A stretch of 64,000 nucleotides of DNA from an uncultured Bacteroidales bacterium (lineage in GTDB: Bacteria; Bacteroidota; Bacteroidia; Bacteroidales; UBA932), in NCBI GenBank assembly GCA_944322565.1, contig CALUPG010000002.1, positions 1 through 64,000 of the forward strand, given 5' to 3'. Below, piece after piece: positions 26,637 to 35,097 of the stretch. How positions within the stretch are numbered: position 1 is the first letter of the stretch; each line of letters starts with the position of its first letter. The notes under the pieces are model-generated. The model did no database searches and was not told where the DNA came from. It worked only from the letters and a program-made list of their open reading frames with translations. Both the position numbers and the translations under genes were made by a program.

Positions 26637-28835
26637 TCAATGAATCCAGACCGTAAGGCCGGCCATGACAATCGACACCATGCTCATTAGCTTGATGAGG
26701 ATGTTCAGGGACGGGCCGGAAGTATCCTTGAACGGGTCTCCCACCGTGTCTCCGACTACCGTAGCCTTATGGCTCTCTGAATTCTTGCCTCCGAGATTGC
26801 CTTCCTCCACATACTTCTTGGCATTGTCCCACGCACCTCCGGAATTAGCCATGAAGATGGCAAGCACGAAACCCGAACCGAGTCCTCCGATGAGAAGCCC
26901 CATGACACCGGCGACACCGAGCACAAGTCCCACAACTACAGGCACTATGATAGCAATGAGCGACGGGAAGAGCATCTCATGCTGGGCTCCCTTGGTGGAA
27001 ATCTCAACGCACCTTGCATAATCAGGCACGGCCTCTTTCGTAAGTATGCCTTTGATTTCGCGGAACTGCCTGCGTACCTCAGCCACCATCTTCTGAGCGG
27101 CCCGGCCCACGGCATTCATCGTGAGTCCGCAGAACAGGAACGACATCATCGCCCCGATGAAGACGCCGACAAGTACGGTAGGATTCATGAGGTCCACATT
27201 ATAATAAGCCATCAGGTCCGGGATAGTCGCCTTTGCAGCCTCGACGGCCTCTCCTGCGGCACCGACAATATATTCCCCAGTGCGTCCGAGGGCAATCTTG
27301 ATTTCCTCCATGTATGAGGCAAGGAGAGCAAGGGCAGTCAGGGCCGCGGAACCGATTGCAAAGCCTTTTCCGGTGGCCGCCGTAGTGTTTCCGAGAGCAT
27401 CGAGAATATCTGTGCGGCGGCGGACCTCAGGGTCGAGTTCGCTCATCTGGGCATTTCCTCCGGCATTGTCGGCTATAGGCCCGTATGCGTCTGTCGCGAG
27501 AGTGATTCCGAGAGTTGAAAGCATTCCCACGGCCGCTATGCCGATTCCGTACAGACCTATGCTCAGATTCTGCGGGTCAAGCATGTTTGCCATGTCGAAA
27601 TTGATGGCGCAGAGATATGAGAGAAGAATGGCCACGGCTATTGTAATCACAGGAATGGCCGTGGATATCATTCCGAGGCCGATGCCGGAAATGATGACTG
27701 TGGCAGGGCCTGTCTTGGAGCTTTCAGCCAGCTTCTGCGTAGGCTTGTAAGAATGGGAAGTGTAATATTCGGTTGACTGGCCGATGATGACGCCCGCCAG
27801 AAGGCCGACGATTACCGAGAATGATATTCCGAGCCAGTTGTCAAGCTTGAGAAGATACAGGACACCGAATGTCGCAGCGGCAATCAGCACTGCGCTGAGG
27901 TTCGTGCCGAATCCGAGAGACTTCAGGAGCTGGCTCATCCCTGCTCCTTCCTTCGTCCTTACGGTATAGATGCCGATGATGGAAAGGGCCACACCTACTG
28001 CCGCAATAATCATAGGGGCAAACACCGCCCTCATCTGCATGTCCTCGCCGACACCATAGAAGGCAGATGCCCCGAGAGCCGCAGCCGCAAGTATCGAACC
28101 GCAGTATGACTCATAAAGGTCCGCCCCCATGCCGGCGACATCCCCCACATTGTCCCCCACATTGTCCGCAATGGTCGCAGGATTGCGCGGGTCATCCTCC
28201 GGAATCCCGGCCTCGACCTTTCCTACAAGGTCAGCGCCGACATCGGCTGCCTTGGTATAGATGCCGCCTCCCACACGGGCAAACAGAGCCTGTGTCGAAG
28301 CCCCCATTCCGAATGTAAGCATCGTCGTGGTGATTGTCACAAGTTTCTGCGGCCCCGTGGCGTCTATGAAATGGTCAAGTATGATATACCACAGCGAAAT
28401 GTCCAGAAGGCCGAGGCCCACAACAGTAAGCCCCATCACAGCCCCTGAACGGAATGCCAGCTTCAGGCCCGAATTCAGGGAACGCATCGCCGCATTTGCC
28501 GTTCTTGCGGAAGCATATGTAGCAGTCTTCATGCCCACGAATCCGGCCAGACCGGAGAAGAAGCCGCCAGTCAGGAAAGCAAACGGCACCCACGGATTCT
28601 GCACATTAAATCCATAAGCAAGCACAGCAAAAAACACAGCAAGTATCACGAAGACAATCGTGACCACCTTGTACTGCTGTTTCAGATAGGCCATTGCCCC
28701 CTTCCTCACATAGAGTGCTATTTCTTTCATGGTCGCAGAGCCTTCGCTCTCCTTCATCATCTGGCGGAAAAAGAGCCAGGCAAAGAACAGTGCCGCCACA
28801 GCCGCAGCAGGCACAAGATAAAACAGATCGGTCAT
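26637..28835 (-). CDS. hppA: K+-dependent membrane-bound (H+ or Na+ translocating) pyrophosphatase
   Basis: 732-aa integral membrane enzyme with about 16 helices that couples PPi hydrolysis to ion pumping. The PPi-binding loops [47 protein letters not shown] and the [17 protein letters not shown] segment are intact. [19 protein letters not shown] has Ala where K+-independent enzymes carry Lys, so it should be K+-dependent; whether it moves H+ or Na+ cannot be read here. The leader contains a repeat-built ORF. Confidence 0.93.
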   Translation of the reverse strand: MTDLFYLVPAAAVAALFFAWLFFRQMMKESEGSATMKEIALYVRKGAMAYLKQQYKVVTIVFVILAVFFAVLAYGFNVQNPWVPFAFLTGGFFSGLAGFVGMKTATYASARTANAAMRSLNSGLKLAFRSGAVMGLTVVGLGLLDISLWYIILDHFIDATGPQKLVTITTTMLTFGMGASTQALFARVGGGIYTKAADVGADLVGKVEAGIPEDDPRNPATIADNVGDNVGDVAGMGADLYESYCGSILAAAALGASAFYGVGEDMQMRAVFAPMIIAAVGVALSIIGIYTVRTKEGAGMSQLLKSLGFGTNLSAVLIAAATFGVLYLLKLDNWLGISFSVIVGLLAGVIIGQSTEYYTSHSYKPTQKLAESSKTGPATVIISGIGLGMISTAIPVITIAVAILLSYLCAINFDMANMLDPQNLSIGLYGIGIAAVGMLSTLGITLATDAYGPIADNAGGNAQMSELDPEVRRRTDILDALGNTTAATGKGFAIGSAALTALALLASYMEEIKIALGRTGEYIVGAAGEAVEAAKATIPDLMAYYNVDLMNPTVLVGVFIGAMMSFLFCGLTMNAVGRAAQKMVAEVRRQFREIKGILTKEAVPDYARCVEISTKGAQHEMLFPSLIAIIVPVVVGLVLGVAGVMGLLIGGLGSGFVLAIFMANSGGAWDNAKKYVEEGNLGGKNSESHKATVVGDTVGDPFKDTSGPSLNILIKLMSMVSIVMAGLTVWIH

Positions 28836-28841
28836 AAGTTA

Positions 28842-28949
28842 TCAGTCATTAATTAAATGGTTGTCAGTCATTTGACACATGCGAACATCTGTCATTTGGC
28901 ACATGCAGTTGTCAGTCACTTGGCACATGCCCCGACATGCAGGCAACAT
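28842..28949 (-). CDS. Putative repeat-built leader ORF upstream of hppA
   Basis: A 35-codon frame (ATG at 28949, TGA ending 6 bp before the hppA ATG) encodes three octapeptide copies of the form MCQ(V/M)TD(N/V)x, then HLIND. The repeats come from three exact-period 24-bp units. The peptide is rich in Met and Cys and lies downstream of a -7 element at 29005-29012, so it would be in the hppA mRNA leader. A regulatory leader peptide is possible. Openness could also result simply from a 24-bp period. Confidence 0.35.
   Translation of the reverse strand: MLPACRGMCQVTDNCMCQMTDVRMCQMTDNHLIND
28860..28931. repeat. Three 24-bp tandem repeats in the hppA leader
   Basis: Units at 28860-28883, 28884-28907 and 28908-28931 share the core GTCATTTGGCACATGC (starts at 28867, 28891, 28915, one or two changes each). 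A more decayed partial copy (GTTATCAGTCATT) begins at 28838 beside the hppA start. Confidence 0.88.
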
Positions 28950-29004
28950 CACCCGCAAGTCCGGTCCAGTCCGCATAAAGACAGCCGTCCCTGCGTCACC
29001 GGCA

Positions 29005-29012
29005 CAAATATA
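29005..29012 (-). promoter_or_regulatory. Putative -7 element for hppA
   Basis: TATATTTG on the reverse strand. It predicts a start near 28998 and a leader of about 160 nt that includes the 24-bp repeats and leader ORF. Confidence 0.45.
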
Positions 29013-29026
29013 CGCAGAAGCCGAGA

Positions 29027-29212
29027 GAAAAGGAAATGAACTCGTTCAATTTCCTTTTCCGAGGCGCGGCCGTCGGACAGCATTTTTGACTCCACCGGGC
29101 GCGATTTTTCGGGATTTTCGCGCCCGGCGGCATTTTCAAAATGCCGTCAGCCACACTTTTGCGGGGAAATCGCGGCCGGTGGCACCCATTTTATATGTCC
29201 AACGGCCGCGAT
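29027..29212. other. Cluster of perfect inverted repeats between hppA and the Fn3 lipoprotein gene
   Basis: Four hairpins occupy 186 bp with no gene. They are: 29027-29059 (11-bp stem plus an inner GAAC/GTTC); 29095-29127 (CCGGGCGCGA with TCGCGCCCGG); 29128-29146 (CGGCATTTT-C-AAAATGCCG, a near-uninterrupted palindrome); and 29169-29212 (ATCGCGGCCG with CGGCCGCGAT). The second and fourth also share an arm (CCACCGGGCGCGATTT against AAATCGCGGCCGGTGG). It could be a structured RNA, a nucleoid-protein site or a small non-autonomous repeat. Confidence 0.7.
29080..29108 (+). repeat. Dispersed repeat, copy A
   Basis: 29 bp that match 30453-30481 at 24 positions; four of the five differences inside are A/G or C/T transitions, as is the first base. 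Core shared: CTCCAnCGGGCGCG. It lies upstream of the first Fn3 lipoprotein gene. Confidence 0.6.
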
Positions 29213-29279
29213 GCAATAATATTCAGTGACTTTATGAAAATAAAACAAAAAAATGAACCGTCGTAAAATTTATTTTTCT

Positions 29280-29287
29280 TAACTTTG
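29280..29287 (+). promoter_or_regulatory. Putative -7 element for the first Fn3 lipoprotein
   Basis: TAACTTTG fits TAnnTTTG, 31 bp before the ATG in an A+T-rich stretch. Confidence 0.5.
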
Positions 29288-29318
29288 GAGGAAATGAACC
29301 ACAATTAAACTAATTATC

Positions 29319-30374
29319 ATGAAAACATTGAACAGATTTTTCTATGCTGCCATGACAGCATTCGCATCCGTTGCCCTTCTGGCATCCTGCGAAAAAGAGC
29401 CGCAGGGGGGGGATGATCCCACACCAGACCCGGAGCCGTCAGAGCCGACACAGCTCGCCACTCCAAGCCTTTCAGTAGAAGACCAGACAAACACATCTTT
29501 CACAGTCACCTGGAAAGCAGTCACAAACGCTGACTCATATACCTATACTCTCAACGGCGGAGCAGAGGAAACCACCACATCCACTTCAGTCGAATTCACG
29601 AGCCTCACTGCAGGTGACTATACAGTCAAAGTAAAGGCCACATCTGAGGACGAGAACTACACTGACTCAGAATGGGCAAGTACGGAAGTGACACTGGAAG
29701 AGGACGGCGGAGAAGAAACGCCTACAGGATGGGCAGGCACATGGAACATAACATCAACCCATACTCAAGTCTGGGCTCCTGACCCTGACGATAACAGATA
29801 CATCGTTCCTCAAGTAAATGAAGTAGCAAAGACCGGAACACTGACAATCACTGACGAAGGAGAAGGCCTGTATTACATTTATGGATTAAGCTCATACAGG
29901 ACAGATGCCGGAGAAGAATATCCTGCAATAGGAATGCTCGATGAGTCCGGAAATCTTCAGATATGGGCAGCACAGCTTACTAATGCTGATGAGTCTGGAA
30001 AGTATCTTGCATGGACTTCTGTCGGCCATATAACCGCAGACGGATATGCACCTTACTACAGCGGGATTAACGGTAGCTATCCTGCATTTACTTTTACATT
30101 ATCTGAAAAAACAGCAACCAGCACAGCTTATTCGTCAGGAGTAAATTTAGGAAACGGAGTCACAGGGACATTTACAGTTGTATCACTTAACTTAGTCTAC
30201 ACAGACGGACAATCCAGCTCAATTCTGGGCGACGATGCGTTTGCCGGGACACTCACTCTCTCTTATGTTTCATCCGACACATCAGCTGCAGTTCTCACAA
30301 AATCCAGCACATTAAAGGTCTATTCTCCGGTAAAGGTTGAATACCCGACAACAACATCATTTTCAGCAAGATAA
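29319..30374 (+). CDS. Fibronectin-III lipoprotein with G8 tract (paralogue 1)
   Basis: 351-aa lipoprotein. The signal peptide ends LLASC (lipidated C24), followed by an acidic Pro-rich linker, one Fn3 domain (about 45-130) and a C-terminal beta-rich domain beginning GWAGTWNITSTHTQVW. Eight consecutive G (29405-29412) lie in codons just after SCEKEPQ. A gain of one G gives TGA within four codons and a loss gives TAG after about 24, so slippage would switch the protein off. It has its own promoter and terminator and precedes the amino-sugar genes. Ligand unknown; it is probably displayed on the cell surface. Confidence 0.75.
   Translation: MKTLNRFFYAAMTAFASVALLASCEKEPQGGDDPTPDPEPSEPTQLATPSLSVEDQTNTSFTVTWKAVTNADSYTYTLNGGAEETTTSTSVEFTSLTAGDYTVKVKATSEDENYTDSEWASTEVTLEEDGGEETPTGWAGTWNITSTHTQVWAPDPDDNRYIVPQVNEVAKTGTLTITDEGEGLYYIYGLSSYRTDAGEEYPAIGMLDESGNLQIWAAQLTNADESGKYLAWTSVGHITADGYAPYYSGINGSYPAFTFTLSEKTATSTAYSSGVNLGNGVTGTFTVVSLNLVYTDGQSSSILGDDAFAGTLTLSYVSSDTSAAVLTKSSTLKVYSPVKVEYPTTTSFSAR
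29405..29412 (+). repeat. Poly-G (G8) tract in lipoprotein paralogue 1
   Basis: Eight G in a row inside codons CAG GGG GGG GAT, five codons after the lipidation cysteine. Homopolymeric G tracts in this position are classical slipped-strand contingency sites. The same length and position recur in the paralogue at 35193-35200. Confidence 0.9.
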
Positions 30375-30396
30375 TCTCTGAATAACTCAAATACTG

Positions 30397-30432
30397 CGGC
30401 TCCGCTCCTTCCTTGGGAACGGGGCCGTTTTT
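30397..30432 (+). terminator. Terminator of the first Fn3 lipoprotein gene
   Basis: CGGCTCCG (30397-30404) pairs with CGGGGCCG (30420-30427), 8 bp including one G-T pair, and TTTTT follows directly. Confidence 0.7.
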
Positions 30433-30436
30433 ATTG

Positions 30437-30498
30437 CCGCGCACGGTGGAGGACATTTTCGGCTCCATCGGGCGCGGTTTTGCTGGAAAAGCAGCAAA
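30437..30498. repeat. Dispersed repeat copy B and hairpins
   Basis: 30453-30481 matches copy A at 29080-29108 (24 of 29). Copy B sits in a long hairpin: CCGCGC (30437-30442) with GCGCGG (30472-30477), and GGTGGAG (30445-30451) with CTCCATC (30463-30469). A second stem TTTGCTG/CAGCAAA follows (30479-30498). Together with copy A it flanks the first lipoprotein gene. Confidence 0.6.
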
Positions 30499-30525
30499 TT
30501 CCATCCGTATTTGAAGTAGTTTTCG

Positions 30526-30533
30526 TATATTTG
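30526..30533 (+). promoter_or_regulatory. Putative -7 element for the amino-sugar operon
   Basis: TATATTTG, 56 bp before the NagB/PIG-L fusion ATG. A TTTG at 30510-30513 is only 12 bp upstream, shorter than the usual 19 bp. Confidence 0.45.
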
Positions 30534-30588
30534 TGGGATGTGGAATGAATATATAGTCAAATTTCTGAAATATCTATACACATAATAT

Positions 30589-32505
30589 ATGAAGCACTTT
30601 TCTTTACCAAAGGACGGCGGACTGATTGAGGCAGGACTGCCGAAAGACATTCTCCACAGCTATGAGACAATTCCGACAGAAATCTACGACACTGCCGAGA
30701 ATGCCTGTTCTGATATCGCCGGAATCATAATTTCGGCAATCAAGGAAAACAACGGAAGTGTATTCCGTCTGGGGCTCAGCACCGGAACGACTCCTGTCAC
30801 TCTGTACAGGGAGCTTGTCAGCCGATATAAGAAAGGAGAGGTATCATTCGCCGGAGTTGAGATTTTCAGCATAGATGAATACTACCCGGCCGAGACAGGC
30901 GGAAGACAAAGCCGGAATTACAGGCTCTACGATGAATTTCTCAACCATGTGGATGTAAAGAGAGAGAACATCCATATCCCTGACGGGTCGGTCAGCAAAG
31001 ACCGCATTACAGAATACTGTGCAGACTATGACAGAGCTGTCTCCGGTCTTGACCTTCTGGTCGTGGGTGTCGGAGAATACGGACAGATAGGCTTCAACGA
31101 GGCCGGAGCATCGCCCAAGAGCAGGACAAGAACAGTGCTCCTGTCATACAAGACAAGAAAGGCCCAGTCCCGCAACTTCAACGGGAATATAGCCGATACC
31201 CCGAAGACGGCAATCACAATAGGCCTTGCAACAATGATGAGCGCCAAGAAAATCATCCTCATGGCATGGGGAGAAGACAAGGCGCAGGTGGTGAAGGATG
31301 TCACGGAAGAAGCCATGACGCCTTCCTGCCCGGCATCATTCCTCCAGAGACATGAGAATATACGCATGTATGCGGACGACAATTCGGCAAGCATGCTCAC
31401 AAGGGTTGTTGCCCCGTGGCTTGTCGGACCATGCGAGTGGACACCGAAATTCGTCAGAAAGGCCGTCGTATGGCTCTGCCAGACAGTTCACAAGCCAATT
31501 CTGAAGCTCACGCATCAGGACTATATCGAAAACTCCCTCGGAGAACTTCTTGAACTCAAGGGACCATACGACAAGATAAACATCGATGTTTTCAACGACC
31601 TGCAGCACACAATCAGCGGATGGCCGGGGGGAAAGCCAAATGCCGATGATTCCACAAGGCCGGTGTCATCCAAGCCGTTCCCGAAGAGGGTGGTGGTATT
31701 CTCTCCGCATCCTGACGACGATGTCATTTCCATGGGGGGAACATTCATCCGTCTCGTCGAGCAGGGACATGATGTCCATGTCGCATATGAGACCTCAGGA
31801 AATGTTGCCGTACATGACGATGTCGTGCTCCAGCATATGGACACTGCACATGAACTCGGATTCGCCGACAAATTTGCAGAGGTGAAGGCAATCGTCGACT
31901 CAAAGAAACCGGGAGAGCCGGAGCCGCGTCCGCTTCTGAACATCAAGGCGGCCATCCGCCGTGCCGAAGCCCGCGGAGCAGTAAGATCTTTCGGCCTGAA
32001 CGAGAATACAAACGTACACTTCCTCAACCTGCCTTTCTATGAGACAGGAGGCATCAAGAAAGGAGAACGCACGCAGAAAGACATTGATATCATAATTGAC
32101 CTCCTCCAGAAAGTACAGCCGCACCAGATCTATCTTGCAGGCGACCTTGCCGACCCGCATGGCACGCACCGGGTATGTACTGAGGCCGTACTTGAGGCTC
32201 TTGACCAGCTCAGGAATGAGGCATGGCTCAAGGAATGCCATGTATGGCTCTACAGGGGAGCCTGGATGGAATGGGAACTCGGCAAAGTGGATATGGCAGT
32301 TCCGCTCAGCCCGGACGAGGTCATCAAGAAACGCCACGCCATTTACAGGCATGTGTCCCAGAAGGACATCGTACCGTTCCCTGGTGATGATTCCCGCGAA
32401 TTCTGGCAGAGAGCCGAGGACAGGACGCAGAACACGGCAAGACTCTACAACGAGCTCGGGATGGCCGAATACCAGGCTATCGAGGTCTTTGTGAAACTTT
32501 TTTAA
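30589..32505 (+). CDS. NagB-like / PIG-L (LmbE) deacetylase fusion protein
   Basis: 638-aa two-domain protein. Residues about 25-290 are a glucosamine-6-phosphate isomerase/deaminase domain, with FSIDEYYP (D96) and GVGEYGQIGFNEAG. Y164 and Q166 replace the catalytic Asp and His seen in the neighbouring NagB, so deaminase activity is doubtful. Residues about 365-610 are a PIG-L/LmbE metal-dependent de-N-acetylase domain with FSPHPDDDVISMGGT (374-378) and PHGTHR (523-528), both intact. Fusions of this kind are known in Bacteroides, annotated as glucosamine-6-phosphate deaminase. It lies 35 bp before nagB. It might deacetylate an N-acetyl amino-sugar and sense or bind the phosphate. Confidence 0.85.
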   Translation: MKHFSLPKDGGLIEAGLPKDILHSYETIPTEIYDTAENACSDIAGIIISAIKENNGSVFRLGLSTGTTPVTLYRELVSRYKKGEVSFAGVEIFSIDEYYPAETGGRQSRNYRLYDEFLNHVDVKRENIHIPDGSVSKDRITEYCADYDRAVSGLDLLVVGVGEYGQIGFNEAGASPKSRTRTVLLSYKTRKAQSRNFNGNIADTPKTAITIGLATMMSAKKIILMAWGEDKAQVVKDVTEEAMTPSCPASFLQRHENIRMYADDNSASMLTRVVAPWLVGPCEWTPKFVRKAVVWLCQTVHKPILKLTHQDYIENSLGELLELKGPYDKINIDVFNDLQHTISGWPGGKPNADDSTRPVSSKPFPKRVVVFSPHPDDDVISMGGTFIRLVEQGHDVHVAYETSGNVAVHDDVVLQHMDTAHELGFADKFAEVKAIVDSKKPGEPEPRPLLNIKAAIRRAEARGAVRSFGLNENTNVHFLNLPFYETGGIKKGERTQKDIDIIIDLLQKVQPHQIYLAGDLADPHGTHRVCTEAVLEALDQLRNEAWLKECHVWLYRGAWMEWELGKVDMAVPLSPDEVIKKRHAIYRHVSQKDIVPFPGDDSREFWQRAEDRTQNTARLYNELGMAEYQAIEVFVKLF

Positions 32506-32540
32506 AAGGTCTTTGTAAAAATTTTTAACAAACCAGAAAT

Positions 32541-33332
32541 ATGAGACTTATAATCGAAAACGACAGCAAGAAAGGCTCAGTATGGGCCGCAAGATACATA
32601 GTATCAAGAATCAAAGCCAAGGCGGCAGTCACGGACAAGCCGTTCGTGCTCGGGCTTCCTACAGGCTCGACCCCGATAGGGACATATCAGGAACTCATCA
32701 GGATGTACAAGGCTGGCGAGGTATCATTCAAGAATGTCATCACATTCAACATGGATGAGTATGTGGGACTTCCTGAATCACACCCTGAAAGCTACCACTC
32801 TTTCATGGCCGCAAATTTCTTCGACCATGTGGATGTGCCGAAAGAGAACATCAATATCCTCAACGGCAATGCTCCTGACCTTGCTGCGGAATGCGCTTCA
32901 TACGAGGCCCGAATCGAGGCTGCCGGCGGCATTGACCTCTTTATGGGAGGAGTCGGAGAAGACGGACACCTTGCATTCAACGAACCGTTCTCTTCCCTCG
33001 TGTCCAGGACAAGAGTCAAGACTCTCACATACGACACCAGAGTCGTAAACTCAAGATTCTTTGACAACGACATAGACAAGGTTCCGGCACTGGCACTGAC
33101 TGTCGGCGTAGGCACAGTGATGTCCGCCCGGGAGGTGCTTGTACTTGCCTTCGGACACAAGAAGGCCCGCGCCCTCCAGCAGGCAGTGGAAGGGGCATAC
33201 TCGCAGTCCTGCACACTGTCTGCGCTCCAGGCACACCGGCACGGCATCATAGTCTGCGACGAACTTGCAGCCGGAGAGCTCAAGGTCAACACCTACCGAT
33301 ACTTCAAAGACATCGAGAAAGACAACCTCTGA
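32541..33332 (+). CDS. nagB: Glucosamine-6-phosphate deaminase
   Basis: 263-aa enzyme converting GlcN-6-P to fructose-6-P and ammonia. Catalytic residues are all visible at the E. coli numbering: D72 in [17 protein letters not shown]141, H143 and E148 in [26 protein letters not shown] is the phosphate and allosteric-site region. It follows the fusion gene and precedes a sulfatase, making an amino-sugar catabolic locus; a hairpin with T-run follows its stop. Confidence 0.95.
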   Translation: MRLIIENDSKKGSVWAARYIVSRIKAKAAVTDKPFVLGLPTGSTPIGTYQELIRMYKAGEVSFKNVITFNMDEYVGLPESHPESYHSFMAANFFDHVDVPKENINILNGNAPDLAAECASYEARIEAAGGIDLFMGGVGEDGHLAFNEPFSSLVSRTRVKTLTYDTRVVNSRFFDNDIDKVPALALTVGVGTVMSAREVLVLAFGHKKARALQQAVEGAYSQSCTLSALQAHRHGIIVCDELAAGELKVNTYRYFKDIEKDNL

Positions 33333-33353
33333 TTGGAAATCTGACATCAGAAG

Positions 33354-33392
33354 CCGGGAAGTCCACAAGACACACTGGATTTCCCGGTTTTT
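33354..33392 (+). terminator. Terminator between nagB and the sulfatase gene
   Basis: CCGGGAA (33354-33360) pairs with TTCCCGG (33381-33387), with TCC/GGA extending the stem, followed by TTTTT. It lies 16 bp before the sulfatase ATG, so the sulfatase may be read by leakage or from a promoter I cannot see. Confidence 0.65.
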
Positions 33393-33408
33393 CGCAATAA
33401 TCCGGGAC

Positions 33409-35028
33409 ATGAGCAGAAAACAGAAATTCGTCCCGCCTGCGGAAAGAATCCTTCCGGCAGCGGGGACAGCAATAATAGGAACTGGAACCGTCATAGCAGG
33501 AACAGTCTTGGCCGGCTCAGCACTGACATCATGCCAGAATAAAGAACAGAAACAGTACAACATTGTCTACATAATGACAGATGACCACTCGTTCCAGACA
33601 ATGAGCTGCTATGACGAAAGGTACACCGAAACACCGAATCTGGACAGAATTGCTGATGAAGGAGTAAGATTCACCAACAGTTTCGTGGCAAACTCGCTGA
33701 GCGGACCCAGCAGGGCATGTATGCTCACTGGAAAGCATTCCTGCGCAAACGGCTTCTACGACAACACCAACTGCGTCTTCGACGCTTCTCAGCAGACATT
33801 CCCAAAACTGCTTCAGAAAGCAGGATACGAGACTGCAGTCATCGGCAAATGGCATCTTGAGAGTCTTCCCACAGGATTCGACCACTGGGAGATTGTTCCC
33901 GGACAGGGCGACTACTACAATCCTCTGTTCATCACCCGGCAGAACGATACGATACAGAAACACGGTTACATCACGGACATAATCACGGACGATGCGATAG
34001 ACTGGCTTGACAATGGGCGGGACAAGGACAAGCCGTTCTGCCTGCTTGTCCACCACAAGGCAATTCACCGCAACTGGATGGCCGACACGGCACATCTGGC
34101 CCTCTACGAAGACAAGACATTTCCTCTGCCTGAAACCTTCTGGGATGACTATTCCGGACGCCAGGCTGCCGCAGCCCAGGAAATGAGCATCTTCAAGGAC
34201 ATGGACCTTGCCTACGACCTCAAGACGGTCACGGAAGAAACAGGCAAGACTGGTCTGGGACAGGCATACGCAGGCATGCTGGAAAGACTTGATCCCGAGC
34301 AGAGGACGGCATGGGACAGATTCTATGCCACAGTCATTGAAGACTTCAAGAAAAAGTCCCCCAAGGGCAGAGCTTTGGCCGAATGGAAATTCCAGAGGTA
34401 CATGCGCGACTATCTCAAAGTAGTCAAGTCGCTGGATGACAATGTAGGAAGGCTGCTTGACCATCTTGAGGAAGAGGGTCTCCTTGAGAATACCCTTATT
34501 GTATATACCTCAGATCAGGGATTCTACATGGGAGAGCACGGATGGTTCGACAAAAGATTCATGTACGAGGAATCAATGCGCACACCTCTTATAATGAGAC
34601 TGCCTGACAGATTCGTCAGAGAAAACGGACTGGAAGCGCACGACATCACGGAACTGGTTCAGAACATAGACTACGCCCCGACATTTCTGGAACTCGCCGG
34701 TGCTGAAATACCTGATGACATACAAGGAGAATCTCTTGTCCCGCTTCTGAAAGGAGAGCATCCGGACAATTGGAGACAGTCCTTATATTATCATTTCTAT
34801 GAATATCCGGCCGAACATAGTGTGAAGCGGCATTACGGCATCCGTACGGACAGATACAAGCTCATACATTTCTATCATGACATAGACGCCTGGGAGCTCT
34901 ACGACCTGCATGAAGACCCGAATGAGCTGCATAACCTCTGCGGACAGCCGGGCTATGAGAATCTCTCAGACAGCCTCAAGGTGCAGCTGGAAGGACTCCG
35001 GAAACAATACGGGGACAAAATATTCTGA
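33409..35028 (+). CDS. Serine-type sulfatase (S1 family), probable amino-sugar sulfatase
   Basis: 539-aa exported type I sulfatase. The signature SGPSRACMLTG contains S98-x-P-S-R, so formylglycine would come from Ser and need a radical-SAM anSME maturase, which is not in the window. MTDDH (D58, D59), the HHKAIHRNW loop and YTSDQGFYMGEHGW supply metal and sulfate ligands. The N-terminus has a long signal with a lipobox-like ALTSC (C42). Placement beside nagB suggests action on sulfated GlcNAc or GalNAc of mucin or glycosaminoglycans; the substrate is inference. ATG at 33409 is chosen since a longer reading contains the nagB end and the terminator. Confidence 0.85.
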   Translation: MSRKQKFVPPAERILPAAGTAIIGTGTVIAGTVLAGSALTSCQNKEQKQYNIVYIMTDDHSFQTMSCYDERYTETPNLDRIADEGVRFTNSFVANSLSGPSRACMLTGKHSCANGFYDNTNCVFDASQQTFPKLLQKAGYETAVIGKWHLESLPTGFDHWEIVPGQGDYYNPLFITRQNDTIQKHGYITDIITDDAIDWLDNGRDKDKPFCLLVHHKAIHRNWMADTAHLALYEDKTFPLPETFWDDYSGRQAAAAQEMSIFKDMDLAYDLKTVTEETGKTGLGQAYAGMLERLDPEQRTAWDRFYATVIEDFKKKSPKGRALAEWKFQRYMRDYLKVVKSLDDNVGRLLDHLEEEGLLENTLIVYTSDQGFYMGEHGWFDKRFMYEESMRTPLIMRLPDRFVRENGLEAHDITELVQNIDYAPTFLELAGAEIPDDIQGESLVPLLKGEHPDNWRQSLYYHFYEYPAEHSVKRHYGIRTDRYKLIHFYHDIDAWELYDLHEDPNELHNLCGQPGYENLSDSLKVQLEGLRKQYGDKIF

Positions 35029-35097
35029 CTCCCGGCCTTCTATTTTATGAAATTATTCATAAATTTATATCGAAGTGTATTATTAACAACTTGCTTT

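Noticed and set aside
28860-28931. CRISPR-like array
   Set aside because: The three 24-bp units are directly abutting with no unique spacers, and no cas genes are present.
31620-31740. Further poly-G runs as phase switches
   Set aside because: Runs of six G in the NagB/PIG-L gene are short, lie mid-gene in conserved motifs, and are not in a position typical of switching.
33529-34464. 311-codon reverse open frame
   Set aside because: Antisense to the sulfatase catalytic domain; no recognisable protein features.
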